64,000 bases of DNA from Rathayibacter oskolensis. Its GTDB lineage: Bacteria; Actinomycetota; Actinomycetes; Actinomycetales; Microbacteriaceae. The DNA is taken from NCBI RefSeq assembly GCF_900177245.1, contig NZ_FXBM01000002.1, positions 62,001 through 126,000 of the forward strand, in the 5' to 3' direction. Of this stretch, positions 33,696 through 42,438 are shown one piece after another; positions within the stretch are counted from its first letter, which is position 1; the number at the start of each line of letters is the position of its first letter. The notes beneath the pieces are model-generated. The model was not told the DNA's origin. It worked only from the letters and a program-made list of their open reading frames with translations, and searched no databases. Position numbers and translations under genes: made by a program.

Positions 33696-34622
33696 TCAGA
33701 GCGAGCGCGCCAGCAGCAGCGCCGCCCGCCGCAGGGCCGCCACGTCGGCGGGTGCGCCCCGATGCTGCGACTCCCAGTAGTACGACGACACGAACCGGGC
33801 GAACGACAGGGCCTGGGCGAGCGAGTGGTCGACGCCCGCCGCCTCGGTGAAGCGACGGGCCCAGTCGCCGAGGAGCCGGAGCGGATCCTCCGCCTCGATG
33901 GCGGTGGGGAGGAGGCCGCGGACGACCGTGTGCGCCTCGTTCGCCGCCGTCCCGACGAGGAGCGCCGGGTCGACGGCCACCCACCGATCGGGGGCCGCCT
34001 GCAGGATGTTCGACAGGCTGAGATCGCCGTGGGTGAGGGTCGTCGTGCCGTCGGCGGCGAGCTGCCGGATGATCTCGGTCGCCAGCTTCAGGTGCTGCTC
34101 CGGCAGAGCGGTGCCCGCTCGTCGCGCGTCCTCGTGCTGAGCGCGCAGCTGCCTGATCCAGCCGGAGGTCTGCCCGGCGAGACGGGGAGCGCCGGACGGT
34201 GGGGTCGCGGCCGCCAGTTCCGTGGTGAGCCGTCCGGCGATCGACATCGCCGCGCCCCTGTCCGCCGTCTCGGCGAGCGAGGGGCCGTCGATCCACTCCA
34301 GCAGCACGGCCCGCCGAGCGGAGTCGGCCTCGAGGAGGGTCACCGCTCCCCGGCCGCCGAACGCGCTCAGCGCCGCCGCCTCGGCGTCCATCGACATCAC
34401 GGGGCTCACCAGCTTGAGGGCGGCCCGGACGCCGCTGGGAGTGACGACGGGCACCACGAGCGAGGTCGCGCCCGCCCTCGCCGTGCCGACCGCCTCCAGG
34501 TGCCACTCGGCGGACAGCTCCGTCCACACGCCGGGGAGGCGCTCGAGCCACTCGGCCGCCGAGGGGTCCCGTCGGGTGATCTCCGCCCGGAACCTCGCAC
34601 CGACCGCCCGGGGGATCTCCAT
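33696..34622 (-). CDS. APH(6)/hydroxyurea-kinase-like aminoglycoside phosphotransferase
   Basis: 308 aa from the ATG at 34622 (GGAGG 8 bases upstream); an in-frame ATG at 34640 is also possible. The kinase fold shows Lys70 (ALKL), the catalytic loop LTHGDLSLSN (His198, Asp200, Asn205) and the metal Asp218 (VDPA). The N-terminal half resembles streptomycin 6-phosphotransferase and hydroxyurea-resistance kinases. It may phosphorylate streptomycin-like compounds, but chromosomal homologues often lack resistance activity. It follows the TetR gene by 47 bases on the same strand and may share its promoter. Confidence 0.82.
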   Translation of the reverse strand: MEIPRAVGARFRAEITRRDPSAAEWLERLPGVWTELSAEWHLEAVGTARAGATSLVVPVVTPSGVRAALKLVSPVMSMDAEAAALSAFGGRGAVTLLEADSARRAVLLEWIDGPSLAETADRGAAMSIAGRLTTELAAATPPSGAPRLAGQTSGWIRQLRAQHEDARRAGTALPEQHLKLATEIIRQLAADGTTTLTHGDLSLSNILQAAPDRWVAVDPALLVGTAANEAHTVVRGLLPTAIEAEDPLRLLGDWARRFTEAAGVDHSLAQALSFARFVSSYYWESQHRGAPADVAALRRAALLLARSL

Positions 34623-34669
34623 ACCGGCATCCTCCCGCATCACCCGCTCCCGACGCTGCGGCCCGAGCG

Positions 34670-35236
34670 TCAGGAGCGCAGGCGCAGCCCGTCGAGCAGC
34701 AGGCGCACCATTGGGTTGGGCGAGCCGTCGGCCGACGGCGCGCGGTGGCTCAGGTCGCCGATCGCCTGGAGCAGCTCGAGCGGGTCGACGCCGGCGCGGA
34801 TGGCGCCCTCCTCCTCCGCCGCCTCGAGGAGCGAGCGGATCGCGGGGCCGAGCGTGGACGTGAAGGCGGCGGGGAGGCTGTCGAACGCCGGGTCGCCCGA
34901 GCGCAGCGCGGCCGAGAGGCCCTGCTTGGTCGCGACGAACTCCGTGAAGCGGGTGACCCACAGGTCGAGTGCCGTCCCGGCGTCGTGCTCGGTCAGGAGG
35001 TCGGCGGCAGCGGCCGCGGTCGCGTCGATCTCGCTGGTGAACACGGCCGCGACGAGTGCCGCCCGGTTCGGGAAGTGCCGGTAGAGGGTGCCCACGCCCA
35101 CCCCCGCCTCCGCGGCGATCTCGCGCGCCGGCGCGTCGACTCCCGAGCGCGCGAAGACGGTGCGGGCGGCGACGATCAGCGTGCTCAGGTTCTGCAGGGC
35201 GTCGGCGCGGGTCGGACGCGGGGCGGCGGCGTTCAC
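34670..35236 (-). CDS. TetR-family repressor (controls the divergent aldo/keto reductase)
   Basis: 188 aa from the GTG at 35236 (AAGGAC upstream). Helix-turn-helix: AREIAAEAGVGVGTLYRHFP, the typical TetR signature, after VFARSGVDAP. The C-terminal ligand domain is helical and unspecific. The frame stays open upstream to 35305 but that stretch covers the operators and is not expected to be translated. It is divergent from the AKR gene, with two CGGAAC-N3-GTTCCG palindromes between. Confidence 0.88.
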   Translation of the reverse strand: MNAAAPRPTRADALQNLSTLIVAARTVFARSGVDAPAREIAAEAGVGVGTLYRHFPNRAALVAAVFTSEIDATAAAAADLLTEHDAGTALDLWVTRFTEFVATKQGLSAALRSGDPAFDSLPAAFTSTLGPAIRSLLEAAEEEGAIRAGVDPLELLQAIGDLSHRAPSADGSPNPMVRLLLDGLRLRS

Positions 35237-35257
35237 GGAGGCGTGTCCTTGCCTTTC

Positions 35258-35302
35258 CGGAACAATGTTCCGTATAGTCGGTGAGAGCGGAACGGTGTTC
35301 CG
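35258..35302. promoter_or_regulatory. Twin TetR operators CGGAAC-N3-GTTCCG
   Basis: CGGAACAATGTTCCG (35258-35272) and CGGAACGGTGTTCCG (35288-35302) are perfect 6+3+6 palindromes 30 bases apart (about three helix turns) in the divergent TetR-AKR gap. Confidence 0.85.
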
Positions 35303-35326
35303 CAACGGACTCTACCGGAGGAACTC

Positions 35327-36349
35327 ATGCAGTACCGCACTCTCGGCCGCACCGGCATCAAGGTGACCCCCTACGCCCTCGGGGCGATGATGCTCGGCTC
35401 GTTCGGCAACCCCGAGCGCTCGGAGGGCGTGCGGATCATCCACCGCGCTCTCGACGCCGGGATCACCGTCATCGACACCGCCGACCGCTACGGCGACTCC
35501 GAGGAGGTCGTGGGCGAGGCGCTGGTCGGCCGTCGCGACCAGGTCGTGCTCGCGACGAAGTTCTGGGGGCCCGTCGACGACGATGTGAACCACCGCGGTG
35601 CGTCCCGCCGGTGGATCATGCAGGCCGTCGAGCGCTCGCTGCGGAACCTCCGGACCGACCACATCGACCTCTACCAGCTGCACCGGCCCGACACCGAGAC
35701 CGACGTCGAGGAGACGCTCTCGGCCCTCACCGATCTGGTCCGGCAGGGCAAGGTCCGCGCGATCGGCACCTCCTCCATGCGCGGCTCCGAGATCGTCGAG
35801 GCGCAGTGGGCGTCCGAGCGCCGCGGGTTCGAGCGCTTCCGCACCGAGCAGCCGAACTACTCGATCCTCGACCGTGAGATCGAGCGCGAGATCCTCCCCA
35901 CCCTCCAGCGCTACGGGATGGGCGCCCTCGTCTACAGCCCGCTCGCCGGCGGCGCGCTCTCCGGCCGGTACCGCGCGGGGCAGGCGAACGACAACTTCCG
36001 CGCGAGCACGGGGATGACCCACTTCCGCGACGATCGCCGACTCGCCGCGATCGAGCAGCTGATCGCGCTGTCGGAGGAGGTCGGCATCCCCCTCACGCAC
36101 CTGGCGATGGCCTTCACCGTCGCGCACCCGGGAGTCACCTCGGCGATCGCCGGACCCCGCACGATGGAGCAGCTGGAGGACACGCTCGCCGGCGCCGAGG
36201 TGTCGCTGTCGGACGAGATCCTCGACCGCATCGACGCGATCGTCGCGCCCGGCGAGAGCATCGGCGCGATGGACATGGTCTACCGCGGACCCGAGGTCGC
36301 CGATGCGTCCCTCCGGCGCCGACCCGCAGCGGACCGCAGCGCGCGGTGA
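35327..36349 (+). CDS. Aldo/keto reductase
   Basis: 340 aa (beta/alpha)8 reductase with the complete tetrad Asp50 and Tyr55 (VIDTADRYGDSE), Lys78 (LATKFWG) and His119 (DLYQLHRPD). The C-terminal NADPH clamp (TSAIAGPRTMEQLEDTL) is present. Members reduce aldehydes and ketones with NADPH. Start ATG at 35327 with CGGAGGA. Expression is probably released when the divergent TetR binds a carbonyl-type inducer. The last about 25 residues are a polar extension. Confidence 0.9.
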   Translation: MQYRTLGRTGIKVTPYALGAMMLGSFGNPERSEGVRIIHRALDAGITVIDTADRYGDSEEVVGEALVGRRDQVVLATKFWGPVDDDVNHRGASRRWIMQAVERSLRNLRTDHIDLYQLHRPDTETDVEETLSALTDLVRQGKVRAIGTSSMRGSEIVEAQWASERRGFERFRTEQPNYSILDREIEREILPTLQRYGMGALVYSPLAGGALSGRYRAGQANDNFRASTGMTHFRDDRRLAAIEQLIALSEEVGIPLTHLAMAFTVAHPGVTSAIAGPRTMEQLEDTLAGAEVSLSDEILDRIDAIVAPGESIGAMDMVYRGPEVADASLRRRPAADRSAR

Positions 36350-36549
36350 CCCTCGCGGGACGGCCTTCGAGCACGAGGCGTGCGCGCGGGCCGTCCCCTA
36401 CGCGGCGATGATGCGCCCGACGGCGGGTATCGCAGGATCCGCGCGTGCCAGACTGGGGCCGAGCGTGCTCCACCCCGCATGATCCTCCGCGGGGCCCGGA
36501 GCCACTGGACCCGGTCCGCTCATCCGAACCCTTCCGCAGGAGGACTCGA
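36350..36549. other. Promoter region of the arginine-catabolism pair
   Basis: 200 bases without a gene. It presumably carries the promoter of 36550; CAGGAGGA precedes the start. No strong palindrome was noticed. Confidence 0.4.
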
Positions 36550-37386
36550 ATGACCGAAACCGCTGTGCTCTCCACCGCACCCGGCCGAACCCCCGTCGCC
36601 AAGTCGATCCTGATGTGCCGCCCCGAGCACTTCACCGTCGTCTACCGGATCAATCCGTGGATGGACCCGGCGATCCCCACCGACACCGCGCTCGCGCTCC
36701 GCCAGTGGCAGACGCTGTACGACACCTACGTGGGCCTGGGCTTCGACGTGCAGCTGATCGACCCGGAGCCGGGCCTGCCCGACATGGTCTACGCGGCGAA
36801 CGGCGGCTTCGTGATCGACGGCATCGCCTACGGCGCCTCCTTCACCTATCCCGAGCGCCAGCCGGAGGGCCCCACCTACATGCGCTGGTTCGGCGAGGCC
36901 GGCTTCGACGTGCGCGTCCCCGAGGAGGTCAACGAGGGCGAGGGAGACTTCCTCCTCGTCGGCGAGCGCATCCTCGCGGGCACCGGATTCCGCTCCGCCT
37001 CGGACTCGCACGCCGAGGTGGCGCGGGTCTTCGGCCGCGAGGTGGTGACCCTCGAGCTCGTGAATCCGTCGTTCTACCACCTCGACACGGCGATCGCGGT
37101 GCTCGACGACACGACCATCGCCTACCTCCCGAGCGCGTTCAGCGACGAGGGCAACCGCGTCCTCCGCGAGCTCTACCCCGACGCGATCCTCGTCTCGGAG
37201 GAGGACGCCTCGGTGCTCGGGCTCAACTCGTTCTCGGACGGACTCAACGTGGTCATCGCCGCCCGGGCGACCGGCTTCGAGCGCCAGCTGCGCGAGCGCG
37301 GCTACAACCCGATCGGCGTCGACCTCTCCGAGCTGCTGCTCGGAGGCGGCGGCGTCAAGTGCTGCACGCTCGAGCTGCGGCGCTGA
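36550..37386 (+). CDS. Guanidino-modifying enzyme: dimethylargininase-like, probably arginine dihydrolase-type
   Basis: 278 aa pentein-fold hydrolase. Visible parts: CRPEHFTVVYRINPWM (with INPWM, residues 34-38), LPDMVYAANGG (Asn84), EGEGDF, His177 (SFYHLDT) and the C-terminal nucleophile cysteine (VKCC, 271-272). Pipelines often call this dimethylarginine dimethylaminohydrolase. The INPWM and AANG asparagines, however, are the pattern I associate with the arginine dihydrolase domain (ArgZ/AgrE), which makes ornithine plus two ammonia. The ornithine aminotransferase gene 28 bases downstream favours ornithine over citrulline as product. The reaction should be treated as unproven. Confidence 0.82.
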   Translation: MTETAVLSTAPGRTPVAKSILMCRPEHFTVVYRINPWMDPAIPTDTALALRQWQTLYDTYVGLGFDVQLIDPEPGLPDMVYAANGGFVIDGIAYGASFTYPERQPEGPTYMRWFGEAGFDVRVPEEVNEGEGDFLLVGERILAGTGFRSASDSHAEVARVFGREVVTLELVNPSFYHLDTAIAVLDDTTIAYLPSAFSDEGNRVLRELYPDAILVSEEDASVLGLNSFSDGLNVVIAARATGFERQLRERGYNPIGVDLSELLLGGGGVKCCTLELRR

Positions 37387-37414
37387 CGCCGAGATCGTCC
37401 GGAGGAGGAACGAC

Positions 37415-38641
37415 ATGAGCATCACCGACACCGCGAACCGCTCCGCCACCCTCATCGCCGAGGAGGAGGCGCACGCCGCGCACAACTACCACCCGCTGCC
37501 GGTCGTCGCCGCGACCGGCGAGGGCGCCTGGATCACCGACGTCGAGGGGCGCCGCTACCTCGACTGCCTGGCCGCCTACTCCGCCGTCAACTTCGGGCAC
37601 TCGCACCCGGTGCTGCTGGAGGCGGCGCGCGCGCAGCTCGCGCGCGTCACCCTGACGAGCCGCGCGTTCCACAACGACAGACTCGGCCCGTTCGTGACGG
37701 CGCTCGCCGCCCTCGCGGGCAAGGACATGGTCCTCCCGATGAACACCGGCGCGGAGGCGGTGGAGTCGGGCATCAAGGTCGCCCGCGCCTGGGGCTACCG
37801 CGTGAAGGGCGTCACTCCCGGCCGCGCGAACATCATCGTCGCGGCGGGCAACTTCCACGGCCGCACGACCACGATCATCTCGTTCAGCGACGACGCGGAG
37901 GCGCGCGAGGGCTTCGCGCCCTTCACCCCCGGGTTCCGCACCGTCCCGTTCGGTGACGCGGAGGCGCTCGAGGCCGCGATCGACGACGACACCGTCGCCG
38001 TGCTGATCGAGCCGATCCAGGGCGAGGCCGGCATCGTCGTGCCGCCCGCCGGCTACCTGCCCGCCGTGCGCGAGATCACCTCGCGACGGGGCGTCCTCTT
38101 CATCGCCGACGAGATCCAGTCCGGCCTCGGCCGCACCGGCGCGACCTTCGCCTGCGACCTGGTCGGCGTCGTCCCCGACGTGTACCTGCTGGGCAAGGCC
38201 CTCGGCGGCGGCATCGTCCCCGTCTCGGCCGTCGTCGCGAACGCCGACGTGCTGGGCGTCCTGCAGCCCGGGCAGCACGGCTCGACCTTCGGAGGCAATC
38301 CGCTCGCCGCCGCCGTGGGCCTCGCGGTCGTCGAGATGCTCGCCACGGGCGAGTACCAGGCGATGGCCCGAGCGCGGGGAGAGCAGCTGCATGCGCGGCT
38401 GACGAAGCTGGTCGGCCGGGGGGTCGTCGCCGTCCGCGGCGCGGGCCTCTGGGCAGGCATCGACATCGACCCGTCGCTCGCCTCGGGCCGCGAGGTCTGC
38501 GAGGCGCTGATGGCACGCGGCGTGCTGGCGAAGGACACCCACGGCTCCACGATCCGCCTCGCGCCCCCGCTGGTCGTCACCGCCGACGAGATCGACTTCG
38601 CCGTCGACGAGCTCGAGGCCGTGCTGGCCTCCCTGCGCTGA
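37415..38641 (+). CDS. rocD: Ornithine--oxo-acid aminotransferase
   Basis: 408 aa class-III PLP aminotransferase. PLP site: Lys261 in LLGKALGGGIVPVSA, Asp232 in FIADEIQSGLGRTG, and MNTGAEAVESGIKVARAWGY, a phrase diagnostic for ornithine aminotransferases. It converts ornithine and 2-oxoglutarate into glutamate 5-semialdehyde and glutamate. Follows the guanidino-enzyme gene closely with ribosome site GGAGGAGG, so the two form an operon taking arginine toward glutamate. Confidence 0.93.
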   Translation: MSITDTANRSATLIAEEEAHAAHNYHPLPVVAATGEGAWITDVEGRRYLDCLAAYSAVNFGHSHPVLLEAARAQLARVTLTSRAFHNDRLGPFVTALAALAGKDMVLPMNTGAEAVESGIKVARAWGYRVKGVTPGRANIIVAAGNFHGRTTTIISFSDDAEAREGFAPFTPGFRTVPFGDAEALEAAIDDDTVAVLIEPIQGEAGIVVPPAGYLPAVREITSRRGVLFIADEIQSGLGRTGATFACDLVGVVPDVYLLGKALGGGIVPVSAVVANADVLGVLQPGQHGSTFGGNPLAAAVGLAVVEMLATGEYQAMARARGEQLHARLTKLVGRGVVAVRGAGLWAGIDIDPSLASGREVCEALMARGVLAKDTHGSTIRLAPPLVVTADEIDFAVDELEAVLASLR

Positions 38642-38662
38642 CGCCGCAGCAGGTCCGTGTGA

Positions 38663-38740
38663 ACAATTCAGGATGGATTCGCGACCGCGGGCCGGGATCC
38701 GCGTGATTCCGGTCGCGGTCTCGCATCCATCCTGAATTGT
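38663..38740. repeat. 78-bp near-perfect palindromic hairpin after rocD
   Basis: Outer arms ACAATTCAGGATGGAT (38663-38678) and ATCCATCCTGAATTGT (38725-38740) are exact complements; inner arms CGCGACCG (38680-38687) and CGGTCGCG (38710-38717) are too. Only the 22-base centre and short spacers are unpaired. It could end rocD transcription or be a mobile intergenic palindrome. The rest of the gap to 39003 shows no gene and should hold the RNase J promoter. Confidence 0.85.
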
Positions 38741-39003
38741 CGACACGGAGGAACCTGGTCGTCCCGTCGGACCTCGATATCGGCGTCTCGTCGGTCGGTC
38801 CCAGCGAACGCTGCCATGCTAGGAGCAGCAGCCGCGGACGACAGATCGTTCCGCGCACCCCGATCGCCCTCGCGACCACCCGCACCGCCTCTTCCGCGCA
38901 CGTCCGCCGGAGGGGCACGGCGGGCGCGAGACACCTCTACCGAGAACTCCGCAGCACCGCGCACTCCGCACGCCCCGGACTCCTCCCTCACCGGAAAGCA
39001 CTC

Positions 39004-40710
39004 ATGAGAAACACCCGAACCGCCAAGCCCGCACGCCACCACCTCGAACTCCCCACCCCGAAGCCGCTCGAGAAGGGCGGGATGCGCATCACCCCGCTCG
39101 GTGGCCTCGGCGAGATCGGTCGCAACATGACCGTCTTCGAGCACAAGGGCAAGCTGCTCATCGTCGACTGCGGCGTCCTCTTCCCCGAGGAGAACCAGCC
39201 CGGCATCGACGTGATCCTGCCCGACTTCGCCGCGATCCGCTCGCGTCTGAAGGACGTCGAGGCGATCGTCCTCACCCACGGCCACGAGGACCACATCGGA
39301 GGCGTCCCCTACCTCCTGAAGGAGCGGGGCGACATCCCGATCATCGCCTCCACCTTCACGCTCGCGCTCATCAGCGCCAAGCTCCAGGAGCACCGCATCA
39401 CTCCGCGCACCCGCCCGGTGCGCGAGGGCGACCGCATCGACGCCGGCGTCTTCGACCTCGAGTTCCTCGCGGTGAACCACTCGATCCCCGACGGCCTCGC
39501 CGTCGCGATCCGCACCGAGGCCGGCCTCGTGCTGCACACGGGCGACTTCAAGATGGACCAGTTCCCGCTCGACGGTCGCACCACCGACCTGCCCGGCTTC
39601 GCCCGGCTGGGCGACGAGGGAGTCGACCTCTTCCTCGTCGACTCCACGAACGCCGACGTGCCCGGGTTCGCGATCTCGGAGGGGGACCTCGCCCCCGCGA
39701 TCGACCAGGTGTTCCGCACCGCCCCGCGCCGCATCGTCGTCTCGAGCTTCGCCAGCCACGTGCACCGCATCCAGCAGGTGCTCGACGCCGCGCAGAAGCA
39801 CGGGCGCAAGGTCGCCTTCGTCGGGCGCTCGATGGTGCGCAACATGGGCATCGCCGCCGAGCTCGGCTACCTCAAGATCCCGGCCGGCCTCGTGGTCGAC
39901 ATGAAGGTGCTCGAGAAGCTGCCCGCGACCGAGATCGTCATGATCTGCACCGGTTCGCAGGGCGAGCCGATGGCCGCGCTCTCGCGGATGGCCAACAAGG
40001 ACCACATCATCGACATCGGCCCGGGCGACACCGTGCTGCTCGCCAGCTCGCTGATCCCCGGCAACGAGAACGCGATCTACCGCATCATCAACGCGTTCAC
40101 CCGCTGGGGTGCGACCGTCGTGCACAAGGGCAACGCCAAGGTGCACGTCTCGGGTCACGCCAGCGCGGGCGAGCTCGCCTACTGCTACAACATCCTCCGT
40201 CCCACCGCGGTGCTGCCCGTGCACGGCGAGTGGCGCCACCTCACGGCGAACGCCGCGATCGCGACACGCACCGGGATCGACGAGAAGAACGTCTTCGTCA
40301 TCGAGGACGGCGTCTCGATCGACCTCGTGAAGGGGAGCTCGCGCGTCAGCGGCCGCATCCCGGCCGACCAGATCCTCGTCGACGGCACCACGATGGGCGT
40401 CGCCACCGAGGACGCCATGATCGACCGCCGCGTGCTCGCGGAGGAGGGGGCCATCACGGTCCTCGCGATCGTCGACCTCGACCGCGGCACGCTCGGCGAG
40501 CCGGTCGAGTTCTTCACCCGCGGCTTCGTCGAGGAGCCGGGCTGGAAGGACAACGCGAGCAAGGCGATCGACGACGCCGTCCTGCAGGCGGCCGGCAAGC
40601 CGACCGACCGCGAGGCCATCGAGGCGCTGATCACCCGCACCCTGGGCCGCTGGCTGACCCGTCGCCACCGCCGGAACCCGGTCATCACGACCATCGTCGT
40701 CGAGGAGTGA
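39004..40710 (+). CDS. rnj: Ribonuclease J
   Basis: 568 aa metallo-beta-lactamase/beta-CASP nuclease. Zinc motif LTHGHEDHIGG (His92, His94, Asp96, His97), VNHSIPDG, LHTGDFK, then beta-CASP motifs SSFASHVHRIQQV, STNAD and VHGEWRHL; the C-terminal domain ends RHRRNPVITTIVVEE. RNase J does 5'-3' exonuclease and endonuclease work in rRNA maturation and mRNA decay. The ATG at 39004 has GGAAAG upstream and gives the usual length. In many actinobacteria dapA precedes rnj; here rocD and a palindrome do. Confidence 0.95.
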   Translation: MRNTRTAKPARHHLELPTPKPLEKGGMRITPLGGLGEIGRNMTVFEHKGKLLIVDCGVLFPEENQPGIDVILPDFAAIRSRLKDVEAIVLTHGHEDHIGGVPYLLKERGDIPIIASTFTLALISAKLQEHRITPRTRPVREGDRIDAGVFDLEFLAVNHSIPDGLAVAIRTEAGLVLHTGDFKMDQFPLDGRTTDLPGFARLGDEGVDLFLVDSTNADVPGFAISEGDLAPAIDQVFRTAPRRIVVSSFASHVHRIQQVLDAAQKHGRKVAFVGRSMVRNMGIAAELGYLKIPAGLVVDMKVLEKLPATEIVMICTGSQGEPMAALSRMANKDHIIDIGPGDTVLLASSLIPGNENAIYRIINAFTRWGATVVHKGNAKVHVSGHASAGELAYCYNILRPTAVLPVHGEWRHLTANAAIATRTGIDEKNVFVIEDGVSIDLVKGSSRVSGRIPADQILVDGTTMGVATEDAMIDRRVLAEEGAITVLAIVDLDRGTLGEPVEFFTRGFVEEPGWKDNASKAIDDAVLQAAGKPTDREAIEALITRTLGRWLTRRHRRNPVITTIVVEE

Positions 40711-40716
40711 GCCGTC

Positions 40717-40741
40717 GGGCGGGAGCATCGCGCTCCCGCCC
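40717..40741 (+). terminator. Terminator after RNase J
   Basis: Perfect 10-bp arms GGGCGGGAGC / GCTCCCGCCC around a 5-base loop, 7 bases past the stop codon. Confidence 0.8.
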
Positions 40742-40756
40742 GCTGTGGTTCGGGCA

Positions 40757-40793
40757 GGTCTGGATGCGCCGTCTTCGGCGGCTACTCGACCAG
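40757..40793. repeat. Half copy of the CGATACGCC...CTCGACCAG repeat (copy 2)
   Basis: GGTCTGGATGCGCC...CGGCTACTCGACCAG matches the left arm of the 30071 hairpin. The matching right arm is missing, so this is a remnant or single-arm copy. Confidence 0.6.
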
Positions 40794-40846
40794 GGAGGCT
40801 CCGCTGGCTGCGTGCGCCCACAGGTGCGCTCGGTAAACTCGCAGGG

Positions 40847-41008
40847 ATGTCTCCGAACCCGCTCCGGCGCGCCCTCGCGCGTGCCGCTGCGGCGTTCCCG
40901 AACCGGCTGCTCCTCACGAAGCGCGCCTCGGGCACGAACGGCTGGCTGAGCTCGTGGGGCACCAACGCCCACGGCGAGATCGCCGGCTGCCCGCCGCCAC
41001 GGGTCTGA
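40847..41008 (+). CDS. Small hypothetical protein, leaderless
   Basis: 53 aa: a basic amphipathic start ([20 protein letters not shown]), then [20 protein letters not shown] and a short tail with one cysteine. No known domain. TAAACT (40834-40839) lies exactly 7 bases before the ATG, so the start coincides with a predicted transcription start. That and codon use typical of the neighbours argue it is real. Function unknown. Confidence 0.6.
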   Translation: MSPNPLRRALARAAAAFPNRLLLTKRASGTNGWLSSWGTNAHGEIAGCPPPRV

Positions 41009-41075
41009 TCCGCGCCCGCCCCTCTCCGGAGCCAGCGGTCGCGTCTCCCGACTCCCCTCCCTCCGGAAGAGACCC

Positions 41076-42356
41076 ATGACGCATCCGCACACCCCCCTGC
41101 CCGCCGATCAGGCACCGCACGCCATCTGGCGCGGCCTCCACCAGACCCTGCAGAAGGACACCGTCGGCGGGGCCTTCCTCCTCACCGCGACGCTGCTCGC
41201 GCTGATCATCGCCAACAGCCCGGCCTCGGGGCTCTACGACGCCGTCCGCGACTTCTCCTTCGGCCCCGAGTCGCTGCACCTGAACCTCAGCGTCGGCGCG
41301 TGGGCGGCCGACGGGCTCCTGGCGATCTTCTTCTTCGTGGTCGGCCTCGAGCTCAAGGAGGAGTTCGTCGCCGGCTCGCTCCGCAACCCCCGCACCGCGG
41401 TCGTCCCGATCGTCGCGGCCGTCGGCGGCGTAGCGGTCCCCGCACTGATCTTCGTCCTGGTCAACCTGCCCCGCGGAGGCGCCGCGCTCGACGGCTGGGC
41501 GATCCCCGCGGCGACCGACATCGCGTTCGCGGTGGCCGTCATCGCCGTGGTGGGCAAGTTCCTGCCTCCGGCGCTGCGGACGTTCCTGCTGACCCTCGCG
41601 GTCGTCGACGACCTGCTCGCGATCACGATCATCGCCGTCTTCTACACCGCGGGGATCGACGCGCTCATGCTCGGGCTCGCACTGATCCCGCTCGCTGTCT
41701 TCGCGGTCTGCGTGCAGCGGGGCGTCCGCGCCTGGTGGGTCCTCATCCCGCTGGCCGTGGCGACCTGGGCGCTCGTCCACGCCTCCGGGGTGCACGCGAC
41801 CGTCGCCGGGGTGCTGCTCGGGTTCACGGTGCCGGTCGTCGCGAAGGCCCGCGCGCGGGTCGAGGCGGGCACCGACTCCGAGGGCCGCCCCCTCTACGAC
41901 GGTCTCGCCGCGCACTTCGCCGACCGCTGGAGCGTGCTCTCGACCGCCTTCGCGGTGCCGGTGTTCGCGTTCTTCTCGGCCGGAGTCACGGTGGGCGGCC
42001 TCTCGGGTCTGGCGGAGTCGTTCCAGGACTCCATCGCGCTCGGCATCGTCGCCGGCCTCGTCCTCGGCAAGGCGATCGGCATCACGGGCAGCACGTTCCT
42101 GCTCACGCGGTTCCGCGGGATCGTGATCGACCCCTCCCTCCGCTGGATCGACATGATCGGGATGTCGTTCGTCGCGGGGATCGGCTTCACGGTCTCGCTC
42201 CTCGTCGGCGAGCTGTCGTACGGCGCCGGCAGCGAGGCCGACGACCACGTCAAGGTCGGGGTCCTCGCCGGTTCGCTCCTCGCCGCGATCATCGGAGGCG
42301 CGATCCTCACGATCCGCAACCGCCACTACCGCCGCGCGGGAGCCGTCGCGAGCTGA
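41076..42356 (+). CDS. nhaA: Na+/H+ antiporter NhaA
   Basis: 426 aa, about 12 membrane segments. NhaA landmarks: [33 protein letters not shown] (substrate-site Asp), and [18 protein letters not shown] with the essential Asp pair, then [15 protein letters not shown]. Exchanges two protons for one sodium ion, active at alkaline pH. Preceded by GGAAGAG ribosome site. Followed on the same strand by LtrA, 82 bases later, so possibly one transcript. Confidence 0.95.
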   Translation: MTHPHTPLPADQAPHAIWRGLHQTLQKDTVGGAFLLTATLLALIIANSPASGLYDAVRDFSFGPESLHLNLSVGAWAADGLLAIFFFVVGLELKEEFVAGSLRNPRTAVVPIVAAVGGVAVPALIFVLVNLPRGGAALDGWAIPAATDIAFAVAVIAVVGKFLPPALRTFLLTLAVVDDLLAITIIAVFYTAGIDALMLGLALIPLAVFAVCVQRGVRAWWVLIPLAVATWALVHASGVHATVAGVLLGFTVPVVAKARARVEAGTDSEGRPLYDGLAAHFADRWSVLSTAFAVPVFAFFSAGVTVGGLSGLAESFQDSIALGIVAGLVLGKAIGITGSTFLLTRFRGIVIDPSLRWIDMIGMSFVAGIGFTVSLLVGELSYGAGSEADDHVKVGVLAGSLLAAIIGGAILTIRNRHYRRAGAVAS

Positions 42357-42438
42357 CCCGCTCCCCGCCTCCCGGCGGAGCCTTCCACGCCGGACCGCGG
42401 CGGGCCATACTCGCCTCCGAGAGGAAGGCGGCTGCGGG

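Noticed and set aside
33696-34622. Acquired antibiotic resistance gene
   Set aside because: The APH(6)-like kinase has the same base composition as its neighbours and no mobile element nearby; such homologues are often ordinary chromosomal kinases.
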